Part shown: positions 17,026-25,302 of the stretch, in pieces
Position numbering within the stretch: the first letter of the stretch is position 1
Layout of the letters: each line of letters starts with the position of its first letter
DNA from: an uncultured Fulvivirga sp.
GTDB taxonomy: Bacteria > Bacteroidota > Bacteroidia > Cytophagales > Cyclobacteriaceae
Direction of reading: 5' to 3'
Assembly (NCBI GenBank): GCA_947500555.1
Contig: CANMSE010000006.1
Location: forward strand, 130,388-194,387
DNA length: 64,000 bases
Notes under the pieces: generated by a model
Told to the model about the DNA's origin: nothing
The model's database searches: none
The model's input: the letters and a program-made list of their open reading frames with translations, nothing else
Position numbers and translations under genes: made by a program

Positions 17026-17754
17026 ATGAATCAAATTATGAAAAGTATTCTTACCATTTTACTCACCTCAATGACTCTTCTGTGTGTGGGGCAGGTTGTA
17101 ACATTAGACATTCAGAATCCAGCTCCTCGGATTAGTGATGGTGTTGATGTATCAGTTTCATTTAAAAAAAAGAAAATTAAAAAGAATGAAGGGTCAATGT
17201 CAGCTGACGAATTTCGGATTCAATTTGAGAATCAACTTGGAGATGGTAAGATTAATTTCCGCACTGAGCTATTAGATACTGGGCTTGTGAATATTGGGCC
17301 ATTTAAATTCTCTATACACAATACTACTTTCACAACTGACATAGTCACAATTAGAGTATTCCCCGACCTTCCCGATGTTAATAATGGAATTTGGTTACGA
17401 TTTGTAAGGTTTGGAGGGAAAGATATTTTAATACTAGAACAGAGAGTTTCTCATGACTGGCAAACACAAAATAGTGAGCATTCTTCGTGGAGTATTGATG
17501 CTGAGGGAGTGGATTTTTCGGGACTAGATACTGATAGATTGTATGCGCTAGGAGTCGAATTGAAGGAAGTTGCCTCAAGTACATCCAGTAATAGTACGCA
17601 AGACGAAATTTTGGGGCTAGGAACTGTCAGCTATAAATTGACCCAATATGAAGTCACAAGGTTGAAGACCTTACAAGACAAAGTAATAATCACCAAGGAC
17701 TTGTTTTATGCATTCCCTAGTGACCTTGAAATAGCAGATGTTGCAATCAGATAA
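17026..17754 (+). CDS. Secreted protein of unknown function
   Basis: A 242-residue protein with a signal peptide (SILTILLTSMTLLCVGQ) and a mature part rich in beta-strands and charged residues, including a basic run KKKKIKKN near residue 48. No lipobox, T9SS domain or known motif is seen. Met1 at 17026 and Met5 at 17038 are both possible starts; either keeps the signal peptide. It is a single gene between cassette-like spacers, with AT-rich codon use like the TIR-like gene before it. Function unknown. Confidence 0.65.
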   Translation: MNQIMKSILTILLTSMTLLCVGQVVTLDIQNPAPRISDGVDVSVSFKKKKIKKNEGSMSADEFRIQFENQLGDGKINFRTELLDTGLVNIGPFKFSIHNTTFTTDIVTIRVFPDLPDVNNGIWLRFVRFGGKDILILEQRVSHDWQTQNSEHSSWSIDAEGVDFSGLDTDRLYALGVELKEVASSTSSNSTQDEILGLGTVSYKLTQYEVTRLKTLQDKVIITKDLFYAFPSDLEIADVAIR

Positions 17755-17828
17755 ATTTAATAGCTACCAACAATATGTATGTTAGATGATATACAACCAC
17801 GTACTTAATCGTTACTAGTATTATCAAA

Positions 17829-18334
17829 ATGAAGAATTCAACTAAAAAAATAATAGCTCAATTAAACCTGGAACCCCACCCTGAAGGAGGTTATTTTAAG
17901 GAGACTTACCGAAGTGAAGGTGAGATAGGCGAAAGTGATTTGGGCCAAGAATATACAGGTCAAAGAAACTATTCTACCTGCATTTATTTCCTTTTGACCT
18001 CAGGTAATTTTTCTGCCTTGCACCGAATAAAGCAAGATGAGATCTGGCATTTTTATAATGGCTCTACCATACGCTTACATGTCATTTCTGAACAAGGAGT
18101 TCATACAGAATACATTATCGGACGAGACTTAGAACAAGGGAAATACCACAATTTGTTGTTCCAGGCGGTTGCTGGTTTGGAGCCGAAGTCATAGATAAAG
18201 ATTCCTATTCACTAGTTGGTTGTACCGTTTCTCCGGGATTTGATTTCAAAGATTTTGAACTTGGCACCAAAAAGCAGCTTGTTTCTTTATTTCCAGATAA
18301 GGAGGATATAATAGTCAAATTGACTAACTCTTAA
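17829..18334 (+). pseudogene. DUF985 family cupin, broken by one frameshift
   Basis: Residues 1-110 read as a DUF985 cupin: LNLEPHPEGGYFKETYRS at the start, STCIYFLLTSGNFSALHRI and DEIWHFYNGS, which hold metal-site and barrel residues. At about 18146 the frame shifts: the original frame then stops at 18192, whereas the neighbouring frame continues the family with QFVVPGGCWFGAEV, LVGCTVSPGFDF and a normal end at 18334. One missing base (a C in the TACC stretch) explains it. The intact protein would be about 168 residues, the usual DUF985 size. It may be a genuine recent inactivation or a sequencing error. Confidence 0.85.
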
Positions 18335-18419
18335 CAATCTCAAAATAAGATTCTTTAGATATCTAATCCTATTAAAATATTTTCAGACTAATTTCACATA
18401 CTACTTATATTGATTCATT

Positions 18420-20009
18420 ATGAAATATGGCCTAATAATAATTTTTAGTGTGTTTCTGGCAATTTGCGTACAAGCACAATTACAGATTTCCGACTTTTCC
18501 TATGAAAGTGTTAGAGAATCACAACCTATAAGTTTTATTGAGTTCAATAATCTTATGTTTTTCATAGCTACTACTGATGGGTATGGTAGGGAAATTTGGT
18601 TTAGTGATGGAACAAGCTCAAATACCCGCTTACTTAAAGATATAAATCCCGGTGAAGCAGATGGGGCTAGATATTTATTGACCAAAGGCAGTGCCGTATT
18701 AAATAATGAATTGTATTTCATAGCAACTGATGGTTCTTCAAATGGGGAAATATGGAAAACTGATGGCACTAGTTCCGGAACATCCCAGGTTACTGACTTT
18801 CTTGATGGGAGAGTAAGTGAACTTGTATCCGTGAATGACAACATCTTTTTTACTTTAGAAAATGAAGCTAATTTATTACAGGTTTGGAAAAGTGACGGCA
18901 CAGAGGAGGGAACTGTTTTGGTAAAGAATGACCTGTCTATTTGGAACTCGCCTACCTTTAGGGGTAAGTGTAATGACACGTTTATTTTTACTTTTCAACC
19001 ATTTGGGTCAAACCGTACTAGAGTATGGCGAAGTGATGGAACTTCAGAGGGTACATATGCCTTAACAGGTGAAATTGATGGCAACGGATCTTCCGAAAAT
19101 GGAACTACGGGCTTATCACAATATATAGAATATAAAGATAAACTTTATTTTGTCGATAGGTTTCACTTATATGAAACGGATGGAATTATTGCGACAATAG
19201 TAGCTCCTCTATGGAACGCTGCTATAAATTTTGCAGAATTCAGTGATGTCATAGAAGTGAACAACAATTTGTATTTTTTGTTTTTTTCTGCTGACAGTTT
19301 CCAGTTAGAAATTTGGGAGTCGGACGGCTCTTCAGAAAATACGAAGGAGATATACAACAACTTTGCAACAGAATATTTCTTCCCTTCAAATTTATCTGTA
19401 TCGAATAATTCATTAATTTTTTCTGGCTCTAATGAATCAGGAGGAACTTCACTTATATCATTAAGTTTGGATGATTTTAGTATATCCAATTTATTTGAAT
19501 TGTCAGAGAGTCCAGAGGCCCCTTTTTTATTTGGCGCAGCCTTTAACGCATGCAAAATTTATGAAATTGCAGAAGATGAATTATTTCTTTCTTTACCTCA
19601 GAATGATCTGAATGAAAAAGAGGGGTGGGTTCTAGACATTAAAGCTAATACTTTTGACAACGTCAACTCATTGAAAAATATACGAGATGCAATAGTCTAT
19701 GATCAAGCTCTTTATTATGCGAAAGATAATCAACTTTGGAAATATACGTCAACTATATTGAGCTCCCAGCATACAAAATTGAATCCTAATATAGCTATAT
19801 ACCCAAACCCTTCTAATAATTATATTAATATTGAAACAAAAAATCCAGTTAAGCGCGTGAATTTATTTGATGTCAGGGGTAATCTTGTTTTATCTAAATC
19901 AGAATTTGATAGAAAAAAAATTGATATATCTGAACTAAGTTATGGAGTTTATACAGTTAACATTATTACCAATGAAAATGTGACGATCAGAAAAATAGTT
20001 AAGAAATAG
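18420..20009 (+). CDS. Secreted ELWxxDGT-repeat protein with T9SS sorting domain
   Basis: A 529-residue secreted protein. After a signal peptide (IIIFSVFLAICVQAQ) come repeats of the ELWxxDGT type, as in EIWFSDGTSSNTRLL, EIWKTDGTSSGT, VWKSDGTEEGT, VWRSDGTSEGT and IWESDGSSENT, spaced about 50 residues apart, with strands such as LYFIATDG between them. This suggests a beta-propeller-like surface protein. The last 80 residues (IAIYPNPSNNYINIET, VNLFDVRGNLVLS, LSYGVYTVNI) are a T9SS type A sorting domain. Proteins of this kind are cell-surface or released; the ligand is unknown. Confidence 0.88.
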   Translation: MKYGLIIIFSVFLAICVQAQLQISDFSYESVRESQPISFIEFNNLMFFIATTDGYGREIWFSDGTSSNTRLLKDINPGEADGARYLLTKGSAVLNNELYFIATDGSSNGEIWKTDGTSSGTSQVTDFLDGRVSELVSVNDNIFFTLENEANLLQVWKSDGTEEGTVLVKNDLSIWNSPTFRGKCNDTFIFTFQPFGSNRTRVWRSDGTSEGTYALTGEIDGNGSSENGTTGLSQYIEYKDKLYFVDRFHLYETDGIIATIVAPLWNAAINFAEFSDVIEVNNNLYFLFFSADSFQLEIWESDGSSENTKEIYNNFATEYFFPSNLSVSNNSLIFSGSNESGGTSLISLSLDDFSISNLFELSESPEAPFLFGAAFNACKIYEIAEDELFLSLPQNDLNEKEGWVLDIKANTFDNVNSLKNIRDAIVYDQALYYAKDNQLWKYTSTILSSQHTKLNPNIAIYPNPSNNYINIETKNPVKRVNLFDVRGNLVLSKSEFDRKKIDISELSYGVYTVNIITNENVTIRKIVKK

Positions 20010-20043
20010 CTCTATACCCAAGTTCAGTAAGAATTTAAGACCA

Positions 20044-20373
20044 TTAGTTCTTTTTCTCTTCAATCAGATAGGAGATTCCCAAACCTATACCTCCACATAT
20101 AAATATCATAGAGAAGTAAGCGGTCTCCTGCATATTAGTCGAGCTATCAAGTGCATAACCTACCAATAAGCCCACTCCTACTCCTATAGCCAAAAGTGCA
20201 AATCGTAAAGGGAACGATGTGTTACGTATTACTTTCATATCAGCGGGGTTCATTCCTTTTTCAATCATATTCATACGTTCTTCATTTTCATACTTTCTTA
20301 AGTATATCACTAAAATTGAAATGGCGATTATTGCGACTATCGGAATAAAAACACCTATTACTGCTACATCCAT
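20044..20373 (-). CDS. Small membrane protein, DUF6249-like
   Basis: A 109-residue protein with three hydrophobic segments (about 5-24, 56-74 and 84-102) and a basic-acidic loop RKYENEERMNMIEKGMNPADMKV between the first two. The IEKG.NP motif in this loop is typical of a small Bacteroidota family annotated as DUF6249, from memory. In many genomes such a gene lies next to an ECF sigma factor, as it does here on the opposite strand. Function unknown. Confidence 0.7.
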   Translation of the reverse strand: MDVAVIGVFIPIVAIIAISILVIYLRKYENEERMNMIEKGMNPADMKVIRNTSFPLRFALLAIGVGVGLLVGYALDSSTNMQETAYFSMIFICGGIGLGISYLIEEKKN

Positions 20374-20717
20374 TATTTCGAGTTTTTAAATTTCAAATAC
20401 ACCCCTTTGACCACAAGGTTAGTAATGAGGTTACACCCTGTAATAAAAAAATTGATATTATCGCCTCCCCGGATTAATTCCGGGATCTCCTTCTTTGGGA
20501 TACCGAAACGACTTTTCCGAGCTCTAGGTAAAGGATTGCTTCGTCATACTTCCTCGCAATATCCAGAGCATTGGTGATTGCGAGGTACGAAGCAATCTTT
20601 TACCTTAATCAACAGCTTAAATCTTAAAGGAGAATTTTTTCTTGACTTTACTCTATTTATATCGAATTGACACTAACTTGAGTGTAACCTATTTGCGCTA
20701 GTAGTAGTCAAAGAAAT
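20374..20717. repeat. Gene-free region with REP-like palindromes
   Basis: This 344-bp divergent region holds two palindromic repeats. CCCCGGATTAATTCCGGG (20467-20484) is followed by GATCTCCTTC, and a longer hairpin at 20528-20603 pairs GTAAAGGATTGCTTCGT with ACGAAGCAATCTTTTAC and TCCTCGCAAT with ATTGCGAGG. Motifs of the type ATTGCGAGG-ACGAAGCAATC are common intergenic repeats in this phylum. The sigma-factor promoter must lie between about 20640 and 20717, but no full TAnnTTTG is visible. Confidence 0.6.
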
Positions 20718-21272
20718 GTGAATCAGCTGACGGACGAAGTCATAATTGATCAGGTACTCAATGGAAAGGTTGATGCTTATAGTATCTTAATTGATAGATA
20801 CAAGAGCTATACCTATACCATCGTGTGCAACATACTGAAAGTTGAAGAAGAGGCTGAAGAAGCTACTCAGGATGTTTTTATTAAGGCTTATAAGAATTTA
20901 GCTAAGTTCAACAAAGACTCAAAGTTCAGCACCTGGCTGTATCGTATTGCCTTTAATACGGCTTTGACGGCCAAGCGAAAGCAAAAGCCAAATGTGGCCT
21001 TTGAAAATGATTTGCACTCGCCTCTGGACTTTCAGAAAGATGCCAGGGAGCTGGATGACAGAAAAAAATATATCACTTTGGCTATGAGCAGGCTGAATGA
21101 GGCAGATAATGCGGCATTAACACTCTTTTATTTTGAAGAATTATCTTTGGAAGAGATTTGCCAGGTGACGGATATCACCTTGTCAACACTTAAGGTCAGG
21201 TTGCATAGGGCCAGGAAGCGATTTGCAAAAGAATTACAAACATTGCTTCAGGAAGAAGCAATTAGTTTATAA
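20718..21272 (+). CDS. ECF-family RNA polymerase sigma factor
   Basis: A 184-residue sigma-70 of the extracytoplasmic-function group. Region 2 runs from about 8 to 85 (VDAYSILIDRYKSYTYTIV, EEAEEATQDVFIKAYKNL, FSTWLYRIAFNTAL) and region 4 from about 125 to 178 (FEELSLEEICQVTDITLSTLKVRLHRARKR, the helix-turn-helix). The start is GTG at 20718; the ATG two bases upstream is out of frame and stops at once. The next gene downstream encodes a probable anti-sigma factor. The inducing signal is unknown. Confidence 0.9.
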   Translation: MNQLTDEVIIDQVLNGKVDAYSILIDRYKSYTYTIVCNILKVEEEAEEATQDVFIKAYKNLAKFNKDSKFSTWLYRIAFNTALTAKRKQKPNVAFENDLHSPLDFQKDARELDDRKKYITLAMSRLNEADNAALTLFYFEELSLEEICQVTDITLSTLKVRLHRARKRFAKELQTLLQEEAISL

Positions 21273-21320
21273 AAAAGTTTAATTATTCGTAGTATGAAGT
21301 ATTCAGAGAGGATTTGTACT

Positions 21321-21425
21321 GTCAGACTGAGCTTGTCGAAGTCGATAGAGCCACATTTCGACAGGCTCAATATGACATCATCTCATGATAGAACGTCATT
21401 CCCGCGGAGGCGGGATCTCCTGTAG
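21321..21425. repeat. REP-like palindromes between the sigma and anti-sigma genes
   Basis: GTCAGACTGAGCTTGTCGAA (21321-21340) pairs with TTCGACAGGCTCAATATGAC (21357-21376), and CATTCCCGCGGAGGCGGGATCT (near 21397-21418) forms a second GC-rich hairpin followed by CTCC. Both are typical dispersed intergenic palindromes of Bacteroidota. The pair lies inside what should be one operon and could weaken readthrough into the anti-sigma gene. Confidence 0.65.
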
Positions 21426-21456
21426 AGTACGTAACTACGAAATAAAAGTAAAAACT

Positions 21457-21966
21457 ATGAAAAACGAGCACATAGATGACGATCTGCTTTGGACTTTAAT
21501 CGATGATAACTTAACCCCGGATCAACGAGTTGAGCTTGATGGCAGATTAGCAAATGACAAGGCATTATCCGGCAGACTTAAAGAATTGAGGCAGCTAAAT
21601 GACCTGGCCAAAACAGCTATGGTCAAATCTCCTGCTGAAGGGTTTACCATGAAAATTATGTCTCAATTAGAATCCAGGGTAACAAACTCAAGACGTTCTG
21701 ATTGGTGGTTACTCGTTGCGGTTTTATTTACGGTATTCTTTGGTGGTTATTATATGTCACAGTTTGACACCAACCTAAGCATGATGCTGGATGTAAGCGA
21801 GCTGCCCAGATTGAATCAGTATGTTGATACACTCAACTTTAATGATACTATCAATCTTGACATTATAAGTAAAGGACTTTTGTATGGCACTTTACTATTG
21901 GCGCTAGTTCTTTTTGATAAAGTGGTACTTAATCCGTTCTTTAAGAAGAGAAGGTTAGCCAGCTAA
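21457..21966 (+). CDS. Probable anti-sigma factor (membrane)
   Basis: A 169-residue protein: an acidic N-terminal region of about 75 residues (DDDLLWTLIDDNLTPDQRVELDGRL, then ADKALSGRLKEL-like helix), typical of anti-sigma domains, then two membrane segments (about 78-94 and 138-160) with an external loop between. ATG 21457 is chosen because the earlier in-frame ATG at 21385 would translate a palindromic repeat. Placement directly after an ECF sigma gene supports the role. I see no zinc-binding HxxxCxxC motif, so it would not be a ZAS-type anti-sigma. Confidence 0.7.
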   Translation: MKNEHIDDDLLWTLIDDNLTPDQRVELDGRLANDKALSGRLKELRQLNDLAKTAMVKSPAEGFTMKIMSQLESRVTNSRRSDWWLLVAVLFTVFFGGYYMSQFDTNLSMMLDVSELPRLNQYVDTLNFNDTINLDIISKGLLYGTLLLALVLFDKVVLNPFFKKRRLAS

Positions 21967-22304
21967 TTGCTTAAAATCTCCAGAACACCAACATTATCTT
22001 TTTGTAACAATTCCTCAATCGATTTTTGGTTAGCTATTAGGTAGTCAGCAATCGATTTAGTGCTTTGATTTCCAGTTTTAAATAAAATAATTTTAGGTGG
22101 GTAGCCCTTACTCAATAACAAATTCAAAAAGTCTTCATCGTTTGTAGCTATAGTAAACCCATATTTCAAAGCATAATTCCATATATCTATATCTTTAGAC
22201 GGAACTGACAATTCATTGTGATCGACATGTTCAACTTTGTCAAAATACGATGATAACAGTTTGGCCAACCGCCATGATAAATTAGCGTCAAGCAAAATCT
22301 TCAT
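21963..22304 (-). CDS. DUF5615 PIN-like protein (putative toxin)
   Basis: A 113-residue PIN-like nuclease-family protein. Asp6 in MKILLDANLSWRL, together with VDH near residue 30, SKDIDIWNYAL and ATNDEDF (Asp at about 57), gives the acidic residues of the DUF5615/Mut7-C PIN fold. It starts 1 nt after the stop codon of the DUF433 gene upstream, the standard arrangement of this toxin-antitoxin-like pair. The longer start at 22316 would overlap that gene and adds only MWLK. RNase activity is presumed for the family and not shown. The last bases overlap the convergent anti-sigma gene. Confidence 0.82.
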   Translation of the reverse strand: MKILLDANLSWRLAKLLSSYFDKVEHVDHNELSVPSKDIDIWNYALKYGFTIATNDEDFLNLLLSKGYPPKIILFKTGNQSTKSIADYLIANQKSIEELLQKDNVGVLEILSN

Positions 22305-22305
22305 T

Positions 22306-22533
22306 TTAAGCCACAACTTTTATAACTTCCTCCCGGTGTGCTGCGTAGAAAAGAGCCGCATGAAGATGATCTTCAGTCAAAGGTGGAAAGTCAGTTAATA
22401 TCTCTTCGTTTGACATTCCTGAAGCCATCCATTGTAAAATATCGGAAATAGATATTCTGGTACCCTTAATACACGGCTTCCCGAATCTAATTTCAGGATC
22501 AATTGATATATATTTTAAATACTCCTTCATCAT
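22306..22533 (-). CDS. DUF433 protein (putative antitoxin)
   Basis: A 75-residue DUF433 protein: YISIDPEIRFGKPCIKGTRISISDILQWMASGMSNEEIL is the family hallmark (IRFGKPCIKGTRI). The fold is a winged-helix-like DNA-binding unit that usually accompanies a PIN-like partner, here DUF5615 one base downstream. Probably antitoxin and autorepressor by analogy. ATGs at 22533 and 22530 are both usable. Confidence 0.85.
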   Translation of the reverse strand: MMKEYLKYISIDPEIRFGKPCIKGTRISISDILQWMASGMSNEEILTDFPPLTEDHLHAALFYAAHREEVIKVVA

Positions 22534-22593
22534 AGCAGTATAAAGCTAATTAATAATTATGAAGAAACTGATTTGTTGAAAATGGAATGAATT

Positions 22594-24078
22594 CTATTGA
22601 CTCTTTATTGAAAGGTGAGCTGCAGGTAACATCTCAACAATATCAGAAGAAGTCATACTGATTTCTCCGTACTTCTCTTTTGCCAGATCTCCTGCAAGTC
22701 CATGAAGATAAACACCGACAATTGCCGCTGTATAGGATTGATAGCCCTGCGCTATTAAGGAAGTAATAACTCCGGTCAGTACATCTCCACTGCCACCTTT
22801 TGCCATTCCAGGATTACCAGTAGAATTGAAACAAACACTTCCGTTACTACTAGTAATAGAGGTATGAGCTCCCTTCAATACAACAATGCACTGACGATCT
22901 ATAGAAAACTTACGTTGATATTCAAGTCTTTCAAAGTCATTATCCCAGTCATAACCAAGCAGTCTTTTAAACTCTTTAGGATGCGGGGTCAGAATAGAAT
23001 GCTCCGGTATAAGTTCCAGTAACTCTCTATGTTCAGCTATGATGTTTAAAGCATCTGCATCCATGACGAGTGGCTTTTCATAGTTATTCAGGAGCTGTTT
23101 TATAGCATTCACGGTTTCACTTGATTGCCCCAATCCCGGTCCTACGCCTATGGCAGTCCATTTATCATTAGCCTGAACAGCTAAGATTGTGTCGTCCTCA
23201 ACATCCATCATGGTCATCGCTTCCGGTACTGCTAACTGTATAAGATCATTCCCTGACTTCGGCACCTGAACCGTCAATAATCCGGTTCCAGCTCTTAATG
23301 CTGCTCTTGCAGCCAGAATAGCTGCCCCCATCTTACCATAGCTTCCTACAGCAAGAAAAGTGTGCCCATTACTTCCTTTGTGATCGAACTTTGAGGTTTG
23401 TTTTAAGTTAGCTTTAATGTTTTCTTTAGTAACTAACTGAAACGGTGTATCGGCTTCAGCTATAAACTCCCTACTCAGCCCAATATCAACAGCAAACCAT
23501 TGCCCCACATATTGGTGGGCTTCAGGAAGCATAAACACCAACTTAGGTAGCTGAAAGCTAATGGTATAGTCTGCTTTTACAATATTCTCCGAATCTGTAT
23601 GCCGATCAGCAAATAGTCCGGAAGGTATGTCCACGGCCACTTTGATCGATGCTGATTGGTTTATGGCTTGAATCGCCTCTGCAAAAATACCTTCGGCTGG
23701 GCGTGTCAGTCCGGAACCAAAGATAGTATCGATGACAATATCGCTTTTCGATGGATTCGAATCTTGGTTTAACAAGCCAGGAGGCAGTCGGTCTTTATTG
23801 GTCAAAAAATCGGTTGACCCGTTTTCTGCATCCCCAATGATGACTACTTTGACATCATAGTTGGCTTCATTAAGCAATCGAGCTATAGCCAGACCATCAC
23901 CACCATTATTACCTGTGCCACAGTAAATCAACACCCTATAAGATGAATCAAATTGTTTGGTAAACCAATTGCAAAAAGCTTTGGAAGCACGTTCCATAAG
24001 GTCAATGGAAGGTATTGGCTCATTCGCAATGGTATGAGCATCCAATTCACGAATCTGATTCACCGACAGAATTTTCAT
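22594..24078 (-). CDS. nnr: Bifunctional NAD(P)H-hydrate epimerase/dehydratase
   Basis: Repairs hydrated NADH and NADPH: the N-terminal NnrE/YjeF_N domain (about 1-210) epimerises the R form, and the C-terminal NnrD/carbohydrate-kinase-like domain (about 225-494) dehydrates the S form with ADP. Seen are CGTGNNGGDGLAIARLL, TIFGSGLTRP and DIPSGLFAD in the first part, and IGVGPGLGQS, DADALNI, LTPHPKEF, VLKGAHT and NPGMAKGGSGDVLTGVI in the second. The gene starts 3 bp after nuoD, so it appears cotranscribed with the NADH dehydrogenase genes, a fitting partner for NADH damage repair. Confidence 0.95.
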   Translation of the reverse strand: MKILSVNQIRELDAHTIANEPIPSIDLMERASKAFCNWFTKQFDSSYRVLIYCGTGNNGGDGLAIARLLNEANYDVKVVIIGDAENGSTDFLTNKDRLPPGLLNQDSNPSKSDIVIDTIFGSGLTRPAEGIFAEAIQAINQSASIKVAVDIPSGLFADRHTDSENIVKADYTISFQLPKLVFMLPEAHQYVGQWFAVDIGLSREFIAEADTPFQLVTKENIKANLKQTSKFDHKGSNGHTFLAVGSYGKMGAAILAARAALRAGTGLLTVQVPKSGNDLIQLAVPEAMTMMDVEDDTILAVQANDKWTAIGVGPGLGQSSETVNAIKQLLNNYEKPLVMDADALNIIAEHRELLELIPEHSILTPHPKEFKRLLGYDWDNDFERLEYQRKFSIDRQCIVVLKGAHTSITSSNGSVCFNSTGNPGMAKGGSGDVLTGVITSLIAQGYQSYTAAIVGVYLHGLAGDLAKEKYGEISMTSSDIVEMLPAAHLSIKSQ

Positions 24079-24081
24079 GAC

Positions 24082-25299
24082 TTAACGATCTACTTCTCCT
24101 AATACAATATCTATAGAGCCAAGAGTAGCTACCAAATCAGCAATCATCCCTCCTCTTGCCAGCTCAGCAATCACGGACAGGTTAACAAAGCAACATGATC
24201 GAGCTTTACATCTAAAAGGAATATCGCTCTTGCCATCCGCTCTAAAGAAAAAGCCTAATTCTCCTTTAGGGTTTTCAGCTCTGATATAAAGGTCCTGTGC
24301 TTTCGGACGGATCTTCTTTGGCACTATCACCTGTGGATCGAACTCCCTGGTACGCTTGTGCTCTTTGGTTAGTTTTTCAAGGCACTGTTGCATGATTTTA
24401 ACAGACTCATGAATTTCCATCACTCGCACATAGGTCCTATCCCAGCAATCACCTTTGGTGCCCATCTTTCCCTCTCCTATTGGAATATCAAAATCCAACT
24501 CCGGATAAACTGAATAACCATCCACTCGCCTTAAGTCAAATTTCAACCCTGACCCTCGAAGCATCGGTCCTGTTATCCCGTAGTTGATGGCTAAGTCCAA
24601 AGGTAGGACGCCTACATCAGCGGTACGGTCAACAAAGATCTTGTTGTCTGTAACTAAGGTTTCCAACTCTTTCAATTTCGGCTTTAGGTAGTTGAGAAAA
24701 TCTGCACACCGATCCTCAAAACCAACAGGTAAGTCATAAAACAACCCTCCAATCCAAATGTAATTGTAGAGCATGCGTGCGCCAGAAACCCACTCCAGCA
24801 AACGCTGAATATGCTCCCGGTCGCGCATCATCCAAAAGAAAGGCGTAAAAGCCCCAATGTCCATCGCGTAGGTACCGATAGCCACAAAATGCGAAGCCAG
24901 ACGATTAAGTTCTGCTACTAATACCCTAATGTATTCCACCCTTTTAGGAATCTGCTCAGTGATACCCAACATTTTTTCCACACCTAAAGCATAGGCATGT
25001 TCACTGTTCATAGCCGCCAGGTAATCCATTCGATCGACAAATGGAATGATTTGATTATAGGGTAATGATTCAGCATGCTTTTCAAAACAACGATGCAAAT
25101 AACCGATGTGTGGGATCACATCCTTTATAATTTCGTTATCGGTAAGAATTTCCAGCCTAAGTACCCCATGTGTGGAAGGGTGTTGTGGCCCAAGATTAAT
25201 GAGTAATTCATCAGACTTCAAATCCTCTAAGTTGTATTTAGTAGGCTCTGACTTTAGCAGATTATCCGGTTCGTAGCGATATTGAATGTCGTTAGCCAA
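24082..25299 (-). CDS. nuoD: NADH-quinone oxidoreductase subunit D
   Basis: 49-kDa-type subunit of complex I, lining the quinone-binding site at the membrane junction. The 405-residue protein shows LGPQHPSTHGVLRL (HPSTHG motif), IGYLHRCFEK, the DRMDYLAAM stretch, ITGPMLRGSGLKFDLRR and the C-terminal CFVNLSVIAELARGGMIADLVATLGSIDIVLGEVDR. It is three bases from nuoC, and nnr follows. Intact length. Confidence 0.97.
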   Translation of the reverse strand: MANDIQYRYEPDNLLKSEPTKYNLEDLKSDELLINLGPQHPSTHGVLRLEILTDNEIIKDVIPHIGYLHRCFEKHAESLPYNQIIPFVDRMDYLAAMNSEHAYALGVEKMLGITEQIPKRVEYIRVLVAELNRLASHFVAIGTYAMDIGAFTPFFWMMRDREHIQRLLEWVSGARMLYNYIWIGGLFYDLPVGFEDRCADFLNYLKPKLKELETLVTDNKIFVDRTADVGVLPLDLAINYGITGPMLRGSGLKFDLRRVDGYSVYPELDFDIPIGEGKMGTKGDCWDRTYVRVMEIHESVKIMQQCLEKLTKEHKRTREFDPQVIVPKKIRPKAQDLYIRAENPKGELGFFFRADGKSDIPFRCKARSCCFVNLSVIAELARGGMIADLVATLGSIDIVLGEVDR

Positions 25300-25302
25300 A
25301 GG

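Noticed and set aside
21385..21456. Upstream ATG for the anti-sigma gene
   Set aside because: The added residues are encoded by a GC-rich palindromic repeat, so ATG 21457 is used.
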